DNA of 64,000 nucleotides from Actinokineospora terrae (GCF_900111175.1 NZ_FOGI01000007.1:186001-250000), one strand, 5' to 3'. Positions 1-8,850 are shown, counted from the first letter of the stretch. Program-made: numbers and translations. The notes: generated by a model not told the origin, from the sequence alone.

Positions 1-69
1 CGCCAATCTTGCCCGCCCGTTGACCGAACCGGACGCGGCCGTCACAACGCGGACGTTACGCTCGCGTGC

Positions 70-1299
70 GTGTCGGATGACCTAACCGGGCGTCGCCTAG
101 GGCATTACCGCATCGACGGTGTGCTCGGTAAGGGCGGCATGAGCGTGATGTACCGGGCGACCGACATCCGGCTCGGCCGCAAGGTGGCCCTCAAAGTCAT
201 CGCCGAGCACCTCACCGAGGACCCCGAGTTCCGCGAGCGCTTCGTCGACGAGGCCCGCAACACCTCCGCGATCGACCACGCCAACGTCGTCCCGCTCTAC
301 GACTTCGGCGAGGTCGACGGGCTGCTCTACATCGCGATGCGGCTGGTCGACGGCTTCGACATGGCCACCCTGGTCAAGGACGGCCCGATCGCCCCGCAGC
401 GCGCGCTGAGCCTGCTGGCCCAGGTGGCCGAGGCGCTGGACAACCTGCACGAGCGCGGTCTGGTCCACCTCGACGTCAAACCGGCGAACGTGCTGGTCAC
501 CGCCCGCGAGTCCGCGACCGAGCACATCTACGTCGCCGACTTCGGCCTGACCCGCCGCGGCGCCACCGGCCACCGCACCAGGGGCGGCGACTTCCTCGGT
601 TCCCCCACCTACGCCGCGCCGGAGCACCTGCGCGGGGAGCCGGTGGACGGTCGCACCGACGCCTACTCGCTCGCCTGCGTGCTGTTCGCGTGCCTGGCCG
701 GTAGGCCTCCCTTCCACGGTCAAGTGTCGGAAGTCATCCAGGGCCACCTCAACCGTGACGTCCCGACGCTGACCGACTACATCGCGCTGCCGCCCGCGAT
801 CAACGACGTGATCCGCCGCGGCATGGCCAAGAGCCCCACGCACCGCTACGCCAGCTGCCGCGAACTGATCGCCGCTGCACGTCAGGCGCTCTCTAACGCC
901 CCGCAGCGCCCGATGGGGCCACCGCCGCCCCGTGTGCCCAACCAGACGCTCGTGGCCCCCATCGAGCAGCTGCGTCCGCAGTACCAGTCGCCACCCCCCG
1001 TCCAGCCGGAACCGGTCCGCTTGCGGCCACCCGCTCCCGTGCGGACCACCGCGTTCGACGAGAAGAAGAGCGGCACCCGCTGGATCGCCCCGGTGATCGT
1101 CGGCGTCGTCGCGATCGGGGCCATCATCACCGCGATCCTGCTGCTCACGGGCGGTCCCGGCGACGAACCCGGCACCGGTCCCGGCCCGACCGCGCCGCCG
1201 ATCCAGGTCGGCCCCGGGGGCACCAGCAGGCCCAGTTCGCCGCCGACGACGACCTCGCGCCGACCGCTGCCGACCATCACGATCGTGCCACCCCCGTGA
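70..1299 (+). CDS. Membrane-anchored serine/threonine protein kinase
   Basis: A 409-residue Hanks-type kinase that should phosphorylate proteins on Ser/Thr at the inner face of the membrane. Visible: glycine loop LGKGGMSVMY (residues 19-28), ATP lysine K42 in VALKV, catalytic loop HLDVKPAN (133-140), DFG at 157-159 and APEHLRG. The HRD arginine is replaced by leucine (HLD), so this is a non-RD-like kinase, which may not depend on activation-loop phosphorylation. After a proline-rich juxtamembrane stretch (about 280-335) comes one membrane helix (338-360) and a 49-residue Pro/Thr/Gly outer tail. No PASTA repeats are present, so it is not a PknB cell-wall sensor. GTG start at the 5' edge of the window. 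The groEL control region follows directly. Confidence 0.9.
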   Translation: MSDDLTGRRLGHYRIDGVLGKGGMSVMYRATDIRLGRKVALKVIAEHLTEDPEFRERFVDEARNTSAIDHANVVPLYDFGEVDGLLYIAMRLVDGFDMATLVKDGPIAPQRALSLLAQVAEALDNLHERGLVHLDVKPANVLVTARESATEHIYVADFGLTRRGATGHRTRGGDFLGSPTYAAPEHLRGEPVDGRTDAYSLACVLFACLAGRPPFHGQVSEVIQGHLNRDVPTLTDYIALPPAINDVIRRGMAKSPTHRYASCRELIAAARQALSNAPQRPMGPPPPRVPNQTLVAPIEQLRPQYQSPPPVQPEPVRLRPPAPVRTTAFDEKKSGTRWIAPVIVGVVAIGAIITAILLLTGGPGDEPGTGPGPTAPPIQVGPGGTSRPSSPPTTTSRRPLPTITIVPPP

Positions 1300-1308
1300 G
1301 CTGCATTT

Positions 1309-1335
1309 CTTGCACTCGCGTGCCCCGAGTGCTAA
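1309..1335 (+). promoter_or_regulatory. CIRCE element 1 (HrcA operator)
   Basis: Inverted repeat of the CIRCE form TTAGCACTC-N9-GAGTGCTAA. The right arm (1327-1335) is a perfect GAGTGCTAA, the left arm CTTGCACTC matches at 7 of 9 positions, and the spacer is exactly 9 nt. The known family role is binding of the heat-shock repressor HrcA. Confidence 0.85.
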
Positions 1336-1342
1336 ACACGAA

Positions 1343-1369
1343 CTAGCACTCGGGGTCGCCGAGTGCCAG
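1343..1369 (+). promoter_or_regulatory. CIRCE element 2 (HrcA operator)
   Basis: Second CIRCE: CTAGCACTC (8 of 9), 9-nt spacer, then GAGTGCCAG (7 of 9). It lies 7 nt after element 1 and about 100 bp before the groEL start. The outer arms of the two elements can also pair with each other (GAGTGCTAA against CTAGCACTC). Tandem CIRCE suggests tight HrcA repression. Confidence 0.8.
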
Positions 1370-1469
1370 AAGGTCGGGACGGTGAGGCCGGCGTTGACGC
1401 CGGTCGTCCGTCGCGGGCACCGAGCCTGGCCGCGCTACGTGTATCCATCCGATGGAGGACCACACCGCA

Positions 1470-3095
1470 ATGGCCAAGTTGATCGCGTTTGACGAGGAAG
1501 CGCGTCGCGGTCTCGAGCGCGGACTGAACACCCTCGCCGACGCCGTCAAGGTGACGCTCGGCCCGAGGGGCCGCAACGTCGTGCTCGAGAAGAAGTGGGG
1601 CGCGCCGACGATCACCAACGACGGCGTGTCGATCGCGAAGGAGATCGAGCTCGAGGACCCGTGGGAGAAGATCGGGGCCGAGCTGGTCAAGGAGGTCGCG
1701 AAGAAGACCGACGACGTCGCCGGTGACGGCACCACCACCGCAACCGTGCTCGCCCAGGCGCTGGTGCGCGAGGGCTTGCGCAACGTCGCCGCAGGCGCCG
1801 ACCCGCTGTCGCTCAAGCGCGGCATCGAGCAGGCCGTCGAGGCGGTCATCGAGCAGCTGCACAAGTCCGCCAAGGAGGTCGAGACCAAGGAGCAGATCGC
1901 GGCAACCGCGTCCATCTCCGCGGGCGACACCACCATCGGCGAGCTGATCGCCGAGGCGCTCGACAAGGTGGGCAAGGAAGGCGTCATCACCGTCGAGGAG
2001 AGCAACGCGCTCGGTATGGAGCTCGAGCTCACCGAGGGCATGCGCTTCGACAAGGGCTACATCTCCGGTTACTTCGTGACCGACCCCGAGCGCCAGGAAG
2101 CGGTCCTCGAGGACCCGTACATCCTGCTGTTCGGCTCCAAGATCTCCTCGGTCAAGGACCTGCTCCCGCTGCTGGAGAAGGTCATGCAGTCCGGCAAGCC
2201 GCTGCTGATCATCTCCGAGGACGTCGAGGGCGAGGCGCTGGCGACCCTGGTCGTCAACAAGATCCGCGGCACCTTCAAGTCGGTCGCGGTCAAGGCCCCC
2301 GGCTTCGGCGACCGCCGCAAGGCGATCCTGCAGGACATCGCCATCCTCACCGGTGGCCAGGTCATCAGCGAGGACGTCGGCCTCAAGCTGGAGAACGCGG
2401 GCATCGAGCTGCTCGGCAAGGCCCGCAAGGTCGTCGTCACCAAGGACGAGACCACCGTGGTCGAGGGCGCTGGTGACGCCGAGCAGATCCAGGGCCGGGT
2501 GAACCAGATCCGCGCCGAGATCGAGAAGTCGGACTCCGACTACGACCGCGAGAAGCTCCAGGAGCGCCTGGCCAAGCTCGCGGGCGGCGTGGCCGTCATC
2601 AAGGCCGGTGCCGCCACCGAGGTCGAGCTCAAGGAGCGCAAGCACCGCATCGAGGACGCGGTGCGCAACGCCAAGGCCGCCGTGGAGGAGGGCATCGTCG
2701 CCGGTGGCGGCGTGGCCCTGCTGCAGGCCGCCGAGGCCGCGTTCGCCGGTCTCAAGCTCGAGGGCGACGAGGCCACCGGTGCCAACATCGTCAAGGTCGC
2801 CGTCGAGGCGCCGCTCAAGCAGATCGCGATCAACGCCGGTCTCGAGGGTGGCGTCGTGGTGGAGAAGGTCAAGGGCCTGCCGCAGGGCCACGGCCTCAAC
2901 GCCGCGACCGGTGTCTACGAGGACCTGCTCGCCGCAGGCGTGCCGGACCCGACCAAGGTGACCCGCTCGGCGCTGCAGAACGCCGCGTCGATCGCCGCGC
3001 TGTTCCTCACCACCGAGGCTGTCGTCGCCGACAAGCCGGAGAAGGCCGGTGCCCCGGCCGGTGGCGGCGACCCGACCGGTGGCATGGACTTCTGA
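1470..3095 (+). CDS. groEL: 60-kDa chaperonin GroEL (stand-alone copy)
   Basis: A 541-residue chaperonin that folds proteins in ATP-driven double rings in the cytoplasm. The N-terminus MAKLIAFDEEARRGLERG, the ATP-site motif GDGTTTATVL, and the GGMDF C-terminus are those of the GroEL2/Cpn60.2 type. Start chosen at ATG 1470, ten bases after GGAGGA (1454-1459); an in-frame ATG at 1452 sits upstream of that RBS. No groES lies beside it, as is usual for the second actinobacterial groEL. The tandem CIRCE elements upstream indicate heat-shock control by HrcA, and a strong terminator follows. Confidence 0.97.
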   Translation: MAKLIAFDEEARRGLERGLNTLADAVKVTLGPRGRNVVLEKKWGAPTITNDGVSIAKEIELEDPWEKIGAELVKEVAKKTDDVAGDGTTTATVLAQALVREGLRNVAAGADPLSLKRGIEQAVEAVIEQLHKSAKEVETKEQIAATASISAGDTTIGELIAEALDKVGKEGVITVEESNALGMELELTEGMRFDKGYISGYFVTDPERQEAVLEDPYILLFGSKISSVKDLLPLLEKVMQSGKPLLIISEDVEGEALATLVVNKIRGTFKSVAVKAPGFGDRRKAILQDIAILTGGQVISEDVGLKLENAGIELLGKARKVVVTKDETTVVEGAGDAEQIQGRVNQIRAEIEKSDSDYDREKLQERLAKLAGGVAVIKAGAATEVELKERKHRIEDAVRNAKAAVEEGIVAGGGVALLQAAEAAFAGLKLEGDEATGANIVKVAVEAPLKQIAINAGLEGGVVVEKVKGLPQGHGLNAATGVYEDLLAAGVPDPTKVTRSALQNAASIAALFLTTEAVVADKPEKAGAPAGGGDPTGGMDF

Positions 3096-3124
3096 TCCAG
3101 CCCCCGCTCGGCGCACGCTGAACA

Positions 3125-3154
3125 AAGGCCCGGCCCCTCGTGGGGCCGGGCCTT
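3125..3154 (+). terminator. Rho-independent-type terminator after groEL
   Basis: Perfect 13-bp stem AAGGCCCGGCCCC / GGGGCCGGGCCTT around a 4-nt loop, starting 30 nt after the groEL stop. It lacks a long T run, as is common in GC-rich actinobacteria. Confidence 0.8.
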
Positions 3155-3275
3155 CGTGCGTTTACCGGCACTGGCCGCGACAGGACGCGAAAGAATGCGC
3201 TACATTAGCGGAATTGGCGCTGGAGAATGCCGACAGAATTGCGGCTAGTGGCATTATAGGGCAATTGGAGGACGA

Positions 3276-5528
3276 TTGTCAACCGAGATCGACGTGGAGC
3301 AGGAATACGTCAGCATGCTCTACGCGCACCTCGACGGACTCCGGGCCGACACCGACTCCCGGCTGGCCAGGACCCTGCGGGAGAGCAGCAGCAACCCGCA
3401 GGCGATGACCCAGCGGGACGCCGCCACCTCGCATTACAGCGAGCAGTTGGCGCACTACGGCGCCGCGGAGAACGGGCTGTGCTTCGGCAGGCTCGATTTC
3501 GCCGACGGCACCCGCAGCTACATCGGCCGCATTGGCCTGTTCGACTCCGAAGGCGACTACGAACCGCTGCTGATGGATTGGCGCGCCCCGGCGAGCAGGC
3601 CGTTCTACCTGGCCACCGCCGCCTCCCCGGACGGGGTGCGCAGGCGCCGCCACATCCGCACGTCCCTGCGCCGGGTCACCGGCATCGACGACGAGGTGCT
3701 CGACCTCGCCGACGACCAGGACACCGCGGGTGGCGGTCTGGTCGGCGAGGCCGCGCTGCTCTCCGCGCTCAACGCGACCAGGACCGGTCGCATGTCCGAC
3801 ATCGTCGAGACCATCCAGGCTGAGCAAGACGAGATCATCCGGTCCGGTCTGAACGGTGTCCTGGTAGTCCAAGGTGGCCCCGGCACGGGTAAGACGGCGG
3901 TGGCGCTGCACCGGGCGGCATACCTGCTTTACACATACCGCCAGCAGTTGTCCCGGCGCGGCGTGCTGATCGTTGGTCCTAACGCGACGTTCCTCAAGTA
4001 CATCGGTCAGGTCCTCCCCTCCCTGGGGGAGACGGGCGTGCTGTTGCAGACCGTTGGCGATCTCTACCCCGGTGAGCGCGGCCACCGCCCCGAGCCTGCC
4101 CGTGCCGCTGAGATCAAGGGCAGCATCGACATGGTCGCCGCACTGCGCCGCGCGGTGGCGGACCGGCAAGAGGTGCCGCTGGACCCGATGGTGCTCGTCG
4201 TCGAGCGCGAGGAGATGGTGCTCGACCTCGCCACCATCACTGCCGCGCGCGGTAGGGCTAGGGGGAACCGTCGCACGCACAACGAGGGCAGGCCTGTCTT
4301 CGCCGAGGCGATCGTGGCCGCCCTCGCCCGGCAGGAGGCGAACCGCCTCGGCGCGGAGTTCCTCGACGAGGCCGACATGGCCGACATCCGCCGCGAGCTG
4401 GCGGCGGACGACGCCGTGCAGGACGCCATCGAGGACCTGTGGCCGCAGCTGACCCCTCAGGAGTTCCTGGCCGACCTCTACGCGTCCGCGGAGCGCCTGG
4501 AGACGGCCCTACCGGACCTCGACGAGGCTGACCGCGCCCTGTTGCTGCGGTCGCCCCGGCTCGGCTGGACCGCCGCCGACGCCCCGCTGCTCGACGAGGC
4601 CGCCGAACTGCTCGGCGTCGACGACCGCGCCGAACAGGCGGCCGCGCGGCGCCGCCAGCGCGACGAGCAGGACTACGCGCAGGGCGTCCTGGACATCCTC
4701 CAGATGGAAGACGACGCCGACCCGGACATCCTGACCGCCTACGACCTCATCGACGCCGGACGGCTCGCTGAGCGCCACGACGACGAGGACCACCGCACGG
4801 CCGCCGAGCGCGCCGCCGCCGACCGGTCCTGGACCTTCGGGCACGTGATCGTGGACGAGGCGCAGGAGTTGTCCGCCATGGCCTGGCGGGTCCTCATGCG
4901 CCGCTGCCCGACACGCTCGATGACCCTGGTCGGCGATGTGGCCCAAACCGGCGATCTAGCCGGTACCGACACCTGGGCGGGCATCCTCGCCCCGTACGTC
5001 GAGGACCGCTGGCGCCTGACAGAGCTGACGGTCAACTACCGCACACCCGCCGAGATCATGGCGGTAGCGGCGAACGTGCTCGCGGAGCTGGGGACGGGGT
5101 TGACCCCACCGAGCTCGGTCCGTGAGACGGGCGTCGAGCCGTGGGTGCGGCAGGTGGCGGAGGCGGAGCTACCGGAGACGGTCGCGGACTTGGCCGCCCA
5201 GGACCACCTCGGGACGGTGGCCGTGCTCGTGCCCGCTTGCCTGGTGGAAGACATCGGCCAGGCAGTACTGGCGCGGGTGCCCGACGCGGCGGTGGGGGAG
5301 CGGCCGGAGCTGGAGAGCCGGGTCGTCGTCCTGACCGTCCGGCAGTCCAAGGGCCTGGAGTTCGACGGCGTGCTCGTGGTCGAGCCCGCCACCGTCGTCG
5401 CCGAGTCCGAGCGCGGGCTCAACGACCTCTACGTGGCCCTGACCAGGGCGACCCAGTGGGTCGGCGTGGTCAGCGCGGCCGAACTGCCCGCCGCGCTGGG
5501 TGGGCTCAGAGCTCGACAGTCGGCGTGA
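3276..5528 (+). CDS. helD: HelD-family RNA polymerase-recycling ATPase (UvrD-like)
   Basis: A 750-residue superfamily-1 ATPase. HelD proteins bind RNA polymerase and pry it off DNA or stalled complexes. The N-terminal coiled-coil start (EQEYVSMLYAHLDGLR) and the YIGRIGLFDSEGDYEPLLMDWR block are diagnostic of the actinobacterial HelD group. Walker A GGPGTGKTAVAL lies near residue 200, DEAQ (motif II) near 526, VNYRTPAE near 585, and the C-terminal motifs VRQSKGLEFD and VALTRAT follow. The start is TTG with GGAGGA (3267-3272) only 3 nt upstream, an unusually short gap. The rifampicin-resistance paralogue HelR is the alternative name; the N-terminus fits HelD better. The preceding 115 bp are AT-rich and probably hold its promoter. 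Confidence 0.88.
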   Translation: MSTEIDVEQEYVSMLYAHLDGLRADTDSRLARTLRESSSNPQAMTQRDAATSHYSEQLAHYGAAENGLCFGRLDFADGTRSYIGRIGLFDSEGDYEPLLMDWRAPASRPFYLATAASPDGVRRRRHIRTSLRRVTGIDDEVLDLADDQDTAGGGLVGEAALLSALNATRTGRMSDIVETIQAEQDEIIRSGLNGVLVVQGGPGTGKTAVALHRAAYLLYTYRQQLSRRGVLIVGPNATFLKYIGQVLPSLGETGVLLQTVGDLYPGERGHRPEPARAAEIKGSIDMVAALRRAVADRQEVPLDPMVLVVEREEMVLDLATITAARGRARGNRRTHNEGRPVFAEAIVAALARQEANRLGAEFLDEADMADIRRELAADDAVQDAIEDLWPQLTPQEFLADLYASAERLETALPDLDEADRALLLRSPRLGWTAADAPLLDEAAELLGVDDRAEQAAARRRQRDEQDYAQGVLDILQMEDDADPDILTAYDLIDAGRLAERHDDEDHRTAAERAAADRSWTFGHVIVDEAQELSAMAWRVLMRRCPTRSMTLVGDVAQTGDLAGTDTWAGILAPYVEDRWRLTELTVNYRTPAEIMAVAANVLAELGTGLTPPSSVRETGVEPWVRQVAEAELPETVADLAAQDHLGTVAVLVPACLVEDIGQAVLARVPDAAVGERPELESRVVVLTVRQSKGLEFDGVLVVEPATVVAESERGLNDLYVALTRATQWVGVVSAAELPAALGGLRARQSA

Positions 5529-5991
5529 CCACGGTCCTGGGCTTGCCGCCGTTCATCCGGACCAGGATCTGCGTGGTGCCCCGCGGGATCTCGGTGAGCA
5601 CGAACCGGCCGCCCTCGTCGGCGGTCGTGGTCTTGGAGCCCTGGTCGGCGACCCTGACCTCGACCCCGTGCTCACCCGCGGGCACCAACCAGCCGTCGAT
5701 GCGCTGCTTCTCGCCGGTCCTGGTCACGTTGACCATGACGGTCAGGTCGCCGACGAAGAAGGTGATCGTGCCGGGGGCGCCGCCGCGGACACCGGCCAGC
5801 GGGCGCTGGTCGGCCCAGCGCGCCGCCTCCAGCTCCACCTCGGCGTCGATGTCCTCGAGGTCGATGGCGAACTGGGCGCGCTCGACCAGCCCCGCGGGGA
5901 CCGGGTCGAGCTCGTCGACGATCCTGGCCACCTGGGCCAGCCAGAACTCCTGCTCGGCAGGGTCCATCTCGTAGTCGTCCATGGTCCTCAT
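5506..5991 (-). CDS. Sigma-coupled protein with carboxypeptidase-regulatory-like C-terminus
   Basis: A 161-residue cytoplasmic-looking protein with no signal peptide. The N-terminal 60 residues are acidic and helical. The rest looks like a beta-sandwich of the carboxypeptidase regulatory-like type: GWLVPAGEHGVEVRVAD, then ADEGGRFVLTEIPRG, the usual 'G.F.f..lp.G' pattern. Its ATG (5991) overlaps the sigma-factor stop in ATGA, so the two are translationally coupled. Similar sigma plus carboxypeptidase-regulatory-like pairs occur in actinobacteria, often with a CHAT-protease gene, which is not present here. The exact role is unknown. Its 3' end runs 23 nt into the end of helD on the other strand. 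Confidence 0.8.
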   Translation of the reverse strand: MRTMDDYEMDPAEQEFWLAQVARIVDELDPVPAGLVERAQFAIDLEDIDAEVELEAARWADQRPLAGVRGGAPGTITFFVGDLTVMVNVTRTGEKQRIDGWLVPAGEHGVEVRVADQGSKTTTADEGGRFVLTEIPRGTTQILVRMNGGKPRTVVTPTVEL

Positions 5992-6593
5992 CTGCCACCA
6001 TCCCCATTGTCGTACAGCGAACGCAGTGCGGTGAGGCAACGACCCCTGGTCGGGCCGATGCTCCCGTGCGGCATCCGCAGCACCTCGGCGACCACCTTGT
6101 ACTCGGCCCGGCCCGCCAGCACGGTGAGCCGGAGCAGTTCCTGGCAGCGCTGGTCGAGCCGGTGGAACGCCGACCACAGCTGCCGGTCGCGCTCGGTCCG
6201 CAGCGCCTCGGCCTCGGGCATCGGCTCCGTGCTCGGCACGTGCTCGGCGACCTCGGGCAGCAGCTCGACCTGGGTGGCCGAGCGCTGGCGGGTCCGCTTG
6301 GCCTCGCGCCGGGTCGTGGTGATCAGCCAGCCGACCACGGCCCTGGGTTCGGCGATCGAGTCGACGTGGCGCAGCAGCGCCAGCCACACGGTCTGCGCGA
6401 CGTCCTCGGCCGCCGAGCGGTCCAGCCCGGCGCCTCTGGCGATGTGCCACACCAGCGGGGTCAGCTCGGCCACGAGGACGTCGAGCGCCCCTCTGTGCCC
6501 CTCGCGCGCAGCGATCACACACGCCGCGTGCCGCTCGGTCCCCTCTAGGCCCTCCCACGGCGGGTTCGTCCTCGTCGCGTGGAGCTCGGTCAC
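5988..6593 (-). CDS. Sigma-70 family (ECF-like) RNA polymerase sigma factor
   Basis: A 201-residue sigma factor. Region 2 is visible as GALDVLVAELTPLVWHIARGAGLDRSAAEDVAQTVW (residues about 36-70) and WLITTTRREAKR; region 4 as LDQRCQELLRLTVLAGRAEYKVVAEVLRMPHGSIGPTRGRCL (about 146-187). GTG start at 6593, preceded by GGGAG. An in-frame ATG at 6719 would add a CSQC-containing stretch but lacks a good RBS. No anti-sigma gene is adjacent; the coupled downstream gene may play a regulatory part (inference). Confidence 0.88.
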   Translation of the reverse strand: MTELHATRTNPPWEGLEGTERHAACVIAAREGHRGALDVLVAELTPLVWHIARGAGLDRSAAEDVAQTVWLALLRHVDSIAEPRAVVGWLITTTRREAKRTRQRSATQVELLPEVAEHVPSTEPMPEAEALRTERDRQLWSAFHRLDQRCQELLRLTVLAGRAEYKVVAEVLRMPHGSIGPTRGRCLTALRSLYDNGDGGR

Positions 6594-6727
6594 CGCTCCC
6601 ACCCCATTCTCCGTCTGCCGGGGTTGTGCATCCTGGTGGCACTGGCTACATCGTCCGATGTCAGGTCGGTGCGTCCCGGCCCATCCTGACTCACTCGTTC
6701 GGGTGAAGCTGTACTCCATCAGTGTCA

Positions 6728-7045
6728 CTACTGCGCGTGCAGGACGAACGTCAGTGCCTGCCGCGCCTGCCCTTCCCACGGTCTGGCCAGTTCGGCCCGG
6801 AGTTCGTGCTGACCGGTCGTCGTGACGTCGAAGGCCAACCGCCGCTCGCCCGCGGCACCCGGCGCACCAGCGCCGACCGTCGCCGGGACGTGCTCGTCGG
6901 CGATCATGCGCAGTGCCTCGGGAAGCCACCAGCGCCACCGGTAGCCGGTGGTCGCGGACTCCGGGAGTCGCAACTCGACGGTATCCCCCCGGTGCAACTC
7001 GGTCGGCCGCTCGGCGTCCTGAGCGGACAGCTGCACCAGCGCCAC
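6728..7045 (-). CDS. Protease inhibitor I42 (chagasin-like) protein
   Basis: About 105 residues with the two hallmark loops of the chagasin fold: PESATTGYRWRW (the NPTTGY-like loop, about residues 28-39) and ARPWEGQ (the RPW loop, about 87-93). Chagasins block papain-type cysteine proteases by inserting such loops in the active site. I chose GTG 7045 because GGAGGGGGAG lies just upstream; a GTG at 7108 would add 21 poorly supported residues. No signal peptide or lipobox is evident with either start, so a cytoplasmic location is likely. It lies 135 bp upstream of the sigma operon on the same strand. Its target is unknown. Confidence 0.75.
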   Translation of the reverse strand: MALVQLSAQDAERPTELHRGDTVELRLPESATTGYRWRWWLPEALRMIADEHVPATVGAGAPGAAGERRLAFDVTTTGQHELRAELARPWEGQARQALTFVLHAQ

Positions 7046-7373
7046 GACGTGCTCCCCCTCCGCTCCCGTCCGCGAGCGCGGCCCGGCGGCCGGACGGGTC
7101 CCCTGCACCCATCCGACCGCCGGTCGTCGCCGTGGTCACGCCTGCGCCAGGTCGGTGCGACCTGGCGCGCTGGTGTGGCCATGTCCTCGCTGGTAGAACG
7201 CGGTAGCCGGTTGCCGGGCCGCCAGCCGCCACGGGGTGCCCCGCGTGGTGAGGTGCTGGCTCATGGTGGCTCCGGTGGCGAGTAGTTCTACTCAGACACC
7301 TACAAGAGCCCCCGCGGCGCCCGCGGATACAAACGTCTGTTGGCCAGTTTGTGCCGTGACACGTTTTTGTCAC

Positions 7374-7673
7374 TCACCCGGTCACCAGCAGGACCATCGC
7401 CCCCGCGGCCACCAGCGTTCCCACCAGCAGCGTGCCGCAGCCGCCGAGAACCACCTTCCTGGTGGTCGCGGCGCGGACCGCGATGGCCACCGCGCCCCCA
7501 GCGGTGGCCAGGCTGAGCGCCGTGTACGCGATGGTGCCCGCGACCGGGTCGCCGTCCTTGATCGTGGGCCCGAACAGCAGGACCAGGAAGCAGACCACCC
7601 CACCCGCGGCGAACACCGCGGCCGAGGCGATCAGCACGAGGACGCGCGCGGTCCCGATCCGCTGGTCAGCCAC
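7374..7673 (-). CDS. Small hypothetical membrane protein
   Basis: A 99-residue protein with about three hydrophobic segments: VLVLIASAAVFAAGGVVCFL near residues 11-30, a second at about 46-66 and a third at about 77-97. No family is recognised. It starts at GTG 7673, 17 nt after the stop of the PspC-domain gene, so the two are probably cotranscribed. Confidence 0.7.
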   Translation of the reverse strand: MADQRIGTARVLVLIASAAVFAAGGVVCFLVLLFGPTIKDGDPVAGTIAYTALSLATAGGAVAIAVRAATTRKVVLGGCGTLLVGTLVAAGAMVLLVTG

Positions 7674-7690
7674 CGGGTGACACTAGCCCG

Positions 7691-7912
7691 TCAGTCGTCC
7701 TCGGGGAGCAGGATCCAGCAGGCCAGGTAGATGACCGCGCCGGTGCCGAAGCCGAGCAGGGTGGCGGCGACCAGGCCGATCCGCACGATCGGGGCGTCCA
7801 CCCCCATCGCCCTGGCGATGCCGCCGCACACGCCTGCCACCATCCGGTCGGACCGGCTGCGGCGGAACTTGCGGACGTGGTCCTGGACCTTGGTGTGCGT
7901 CTCGTTCGTCAT
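7691..7912 (-). CDS. PspC-domain membrane protein
   Basis: A 73-residue protein with the PspC signature: RSRSDRMVAGVCGGIARAMG (residues 18-37) followed by one hydrophobic helix (about 42-68). PspC domains are linked to membrane-stress responses in the phage-shock system. The N-terminus (TNETHTKVQDHVRKFRR) is basic and cytoplasmic. ATG start at 7912, divergent from the MoxR gene across about 90 bp. Confidence 0.88.
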   Translation of the reverse strand: MTNETHTKVQDHVRKFRRSRSDRMVAGVCGGIARAMGVDAPIVRIGLVAATLLGFGTGAVIYLACWILLPEDD

Positions 7913-7998
7913 GGCTCAAGAGTGGCTGGTCAACGGCGTCCTGCCATCGGGGAAGGACCCGGGTTCCGGACTAGGGGTCGCTTCCGGGTCGGGCTAGG

Positions 7999-8850
7999 GT
8001 GACCCGCATGCGGGTCCTTACGCCGGAGGACATGGCCAGCGCTCTTGACCGGGTCGGGTACCTGGCCGATGAGGGCCTCTCCACGGCGGCTTACCTCGCC
8101 GTGCGGATGGGCAGGCCCCTCTTCTGCGAGGGCGAGCCGGGTACCGGCAAGACAGCCCTGGCGTCGGCGTTGGCCTCAGCGCTGGACGTCGAACTGGTGC
8201 GGCTCCAGTGCTACGAAGGCATCGACGCCACGCAGGCCCTCTATGAGTGGGACTTCCCGCGGCAGTTGCTTGAGCTAAGAGCAGGTACATCGGTGGAATC
8301 CATCTACAGCAGGCGATTCCTCTTGGCGCGGCCGTTGCTGCGGGCGCTGGAGTCCCCGTGTGTCCTGCTGATCGACGAGATCGACCGCGCTGACGACGAG
8401 TTCGAGGCGTTCCTGCTGGAGATCCTGAGCGAGAACGCCGTGACAGTGCCGGAACTGGGCGAGATCCGTGCCGCCGTACCGCCGCTGGTGGTGCTGACGT
8501 CCAACCGGACACGGGAAGTGCACGACGCTCTTAAGCGGCGTTGCCTCTACCACTGGTTGGATCACCCGTCGCTGGATCGCGAACTGGCAATTCTGCGGAA
8601 GCGACTGCCGGAAGTCGGCGAACGGTTGGCGATCCAGGTCGTTAACGCTGTCCGCCGATTGCGGGAGATGGAGTTGTTGAAGCCGCCAGGAGTGGCGGAG
8701 ACGATTGACTGGGCAGCGGCTCTTATCGCATTGGGGCGTGAATCAGTCGACGTCGCCACCGCCGCCCTGACCCTCGGTGCTGTCTTGAAATACCGGGAGG
8801 ACACCGACCGCGTGGTCGCCGCTGGGCTGGACGCGTTGCTGGCGGGCTGA
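7999..8850 (+). CDS. MoxR-family AAA+ ATPase
   Basis: A 283-residue AAA+ ATPase. Walker A GEPGTGKTA is near residue 45, Walker B LLIDEIDRADDEF near 123, and sensor 1 VVLTSNRTREV follows. The ALYEWDFPRQ and LKRRCLYHW segments are typical of the MoxR/CoxD subgroup that works with VWA (CoxE) proteins in metal or cofactor insertion into molybdenum hydroxylases. The annotated start is GTG 7999; ATG 8008 after AGGGTGA is equally good. Its expected partner VWA gene is found 6.3 kb downstream, beyond an opposite-strand block. Confidence 0.88.
   Translation: MTRMRVLTPEDMASALDRVGYLADEGLSTAAYLAVRMGRPLFCEGEPGTGKTALASALASALDVELVRLQCYEGIDATQALYEWDFPRQLLELRAGTSVESIYSRRFLLARPLLRALESPCVLLIDEIDRADDEFEAFLLEILSENAVTVPELGEIRAAVPPLVVLTSNRTREVHDALKRRCLYHWLDHPSLDRELAILRKRLPEVGERLAIQVVNAVRRLREMELLKPPGVAETIDWAAALIALGRESVDVATAALTLGAVLKYREDTDRVVAAGLDALLAG

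Noticed and set aside
1332..3125. 597-codon open frame opposite groEL
   Set aside because: It is a mirror of the strongly coding groEL strand; the protein has no domain and no RBS. The same reasoning removes the long antisense frames over cvnA, pls and the helicase-associated gene.
3160..3275. Rifamycin-associated element upstream of the HelD gene
   Set aside because: I could not find the inverted repeat expected for that element, and the protein looks like HelD rather than HelR.
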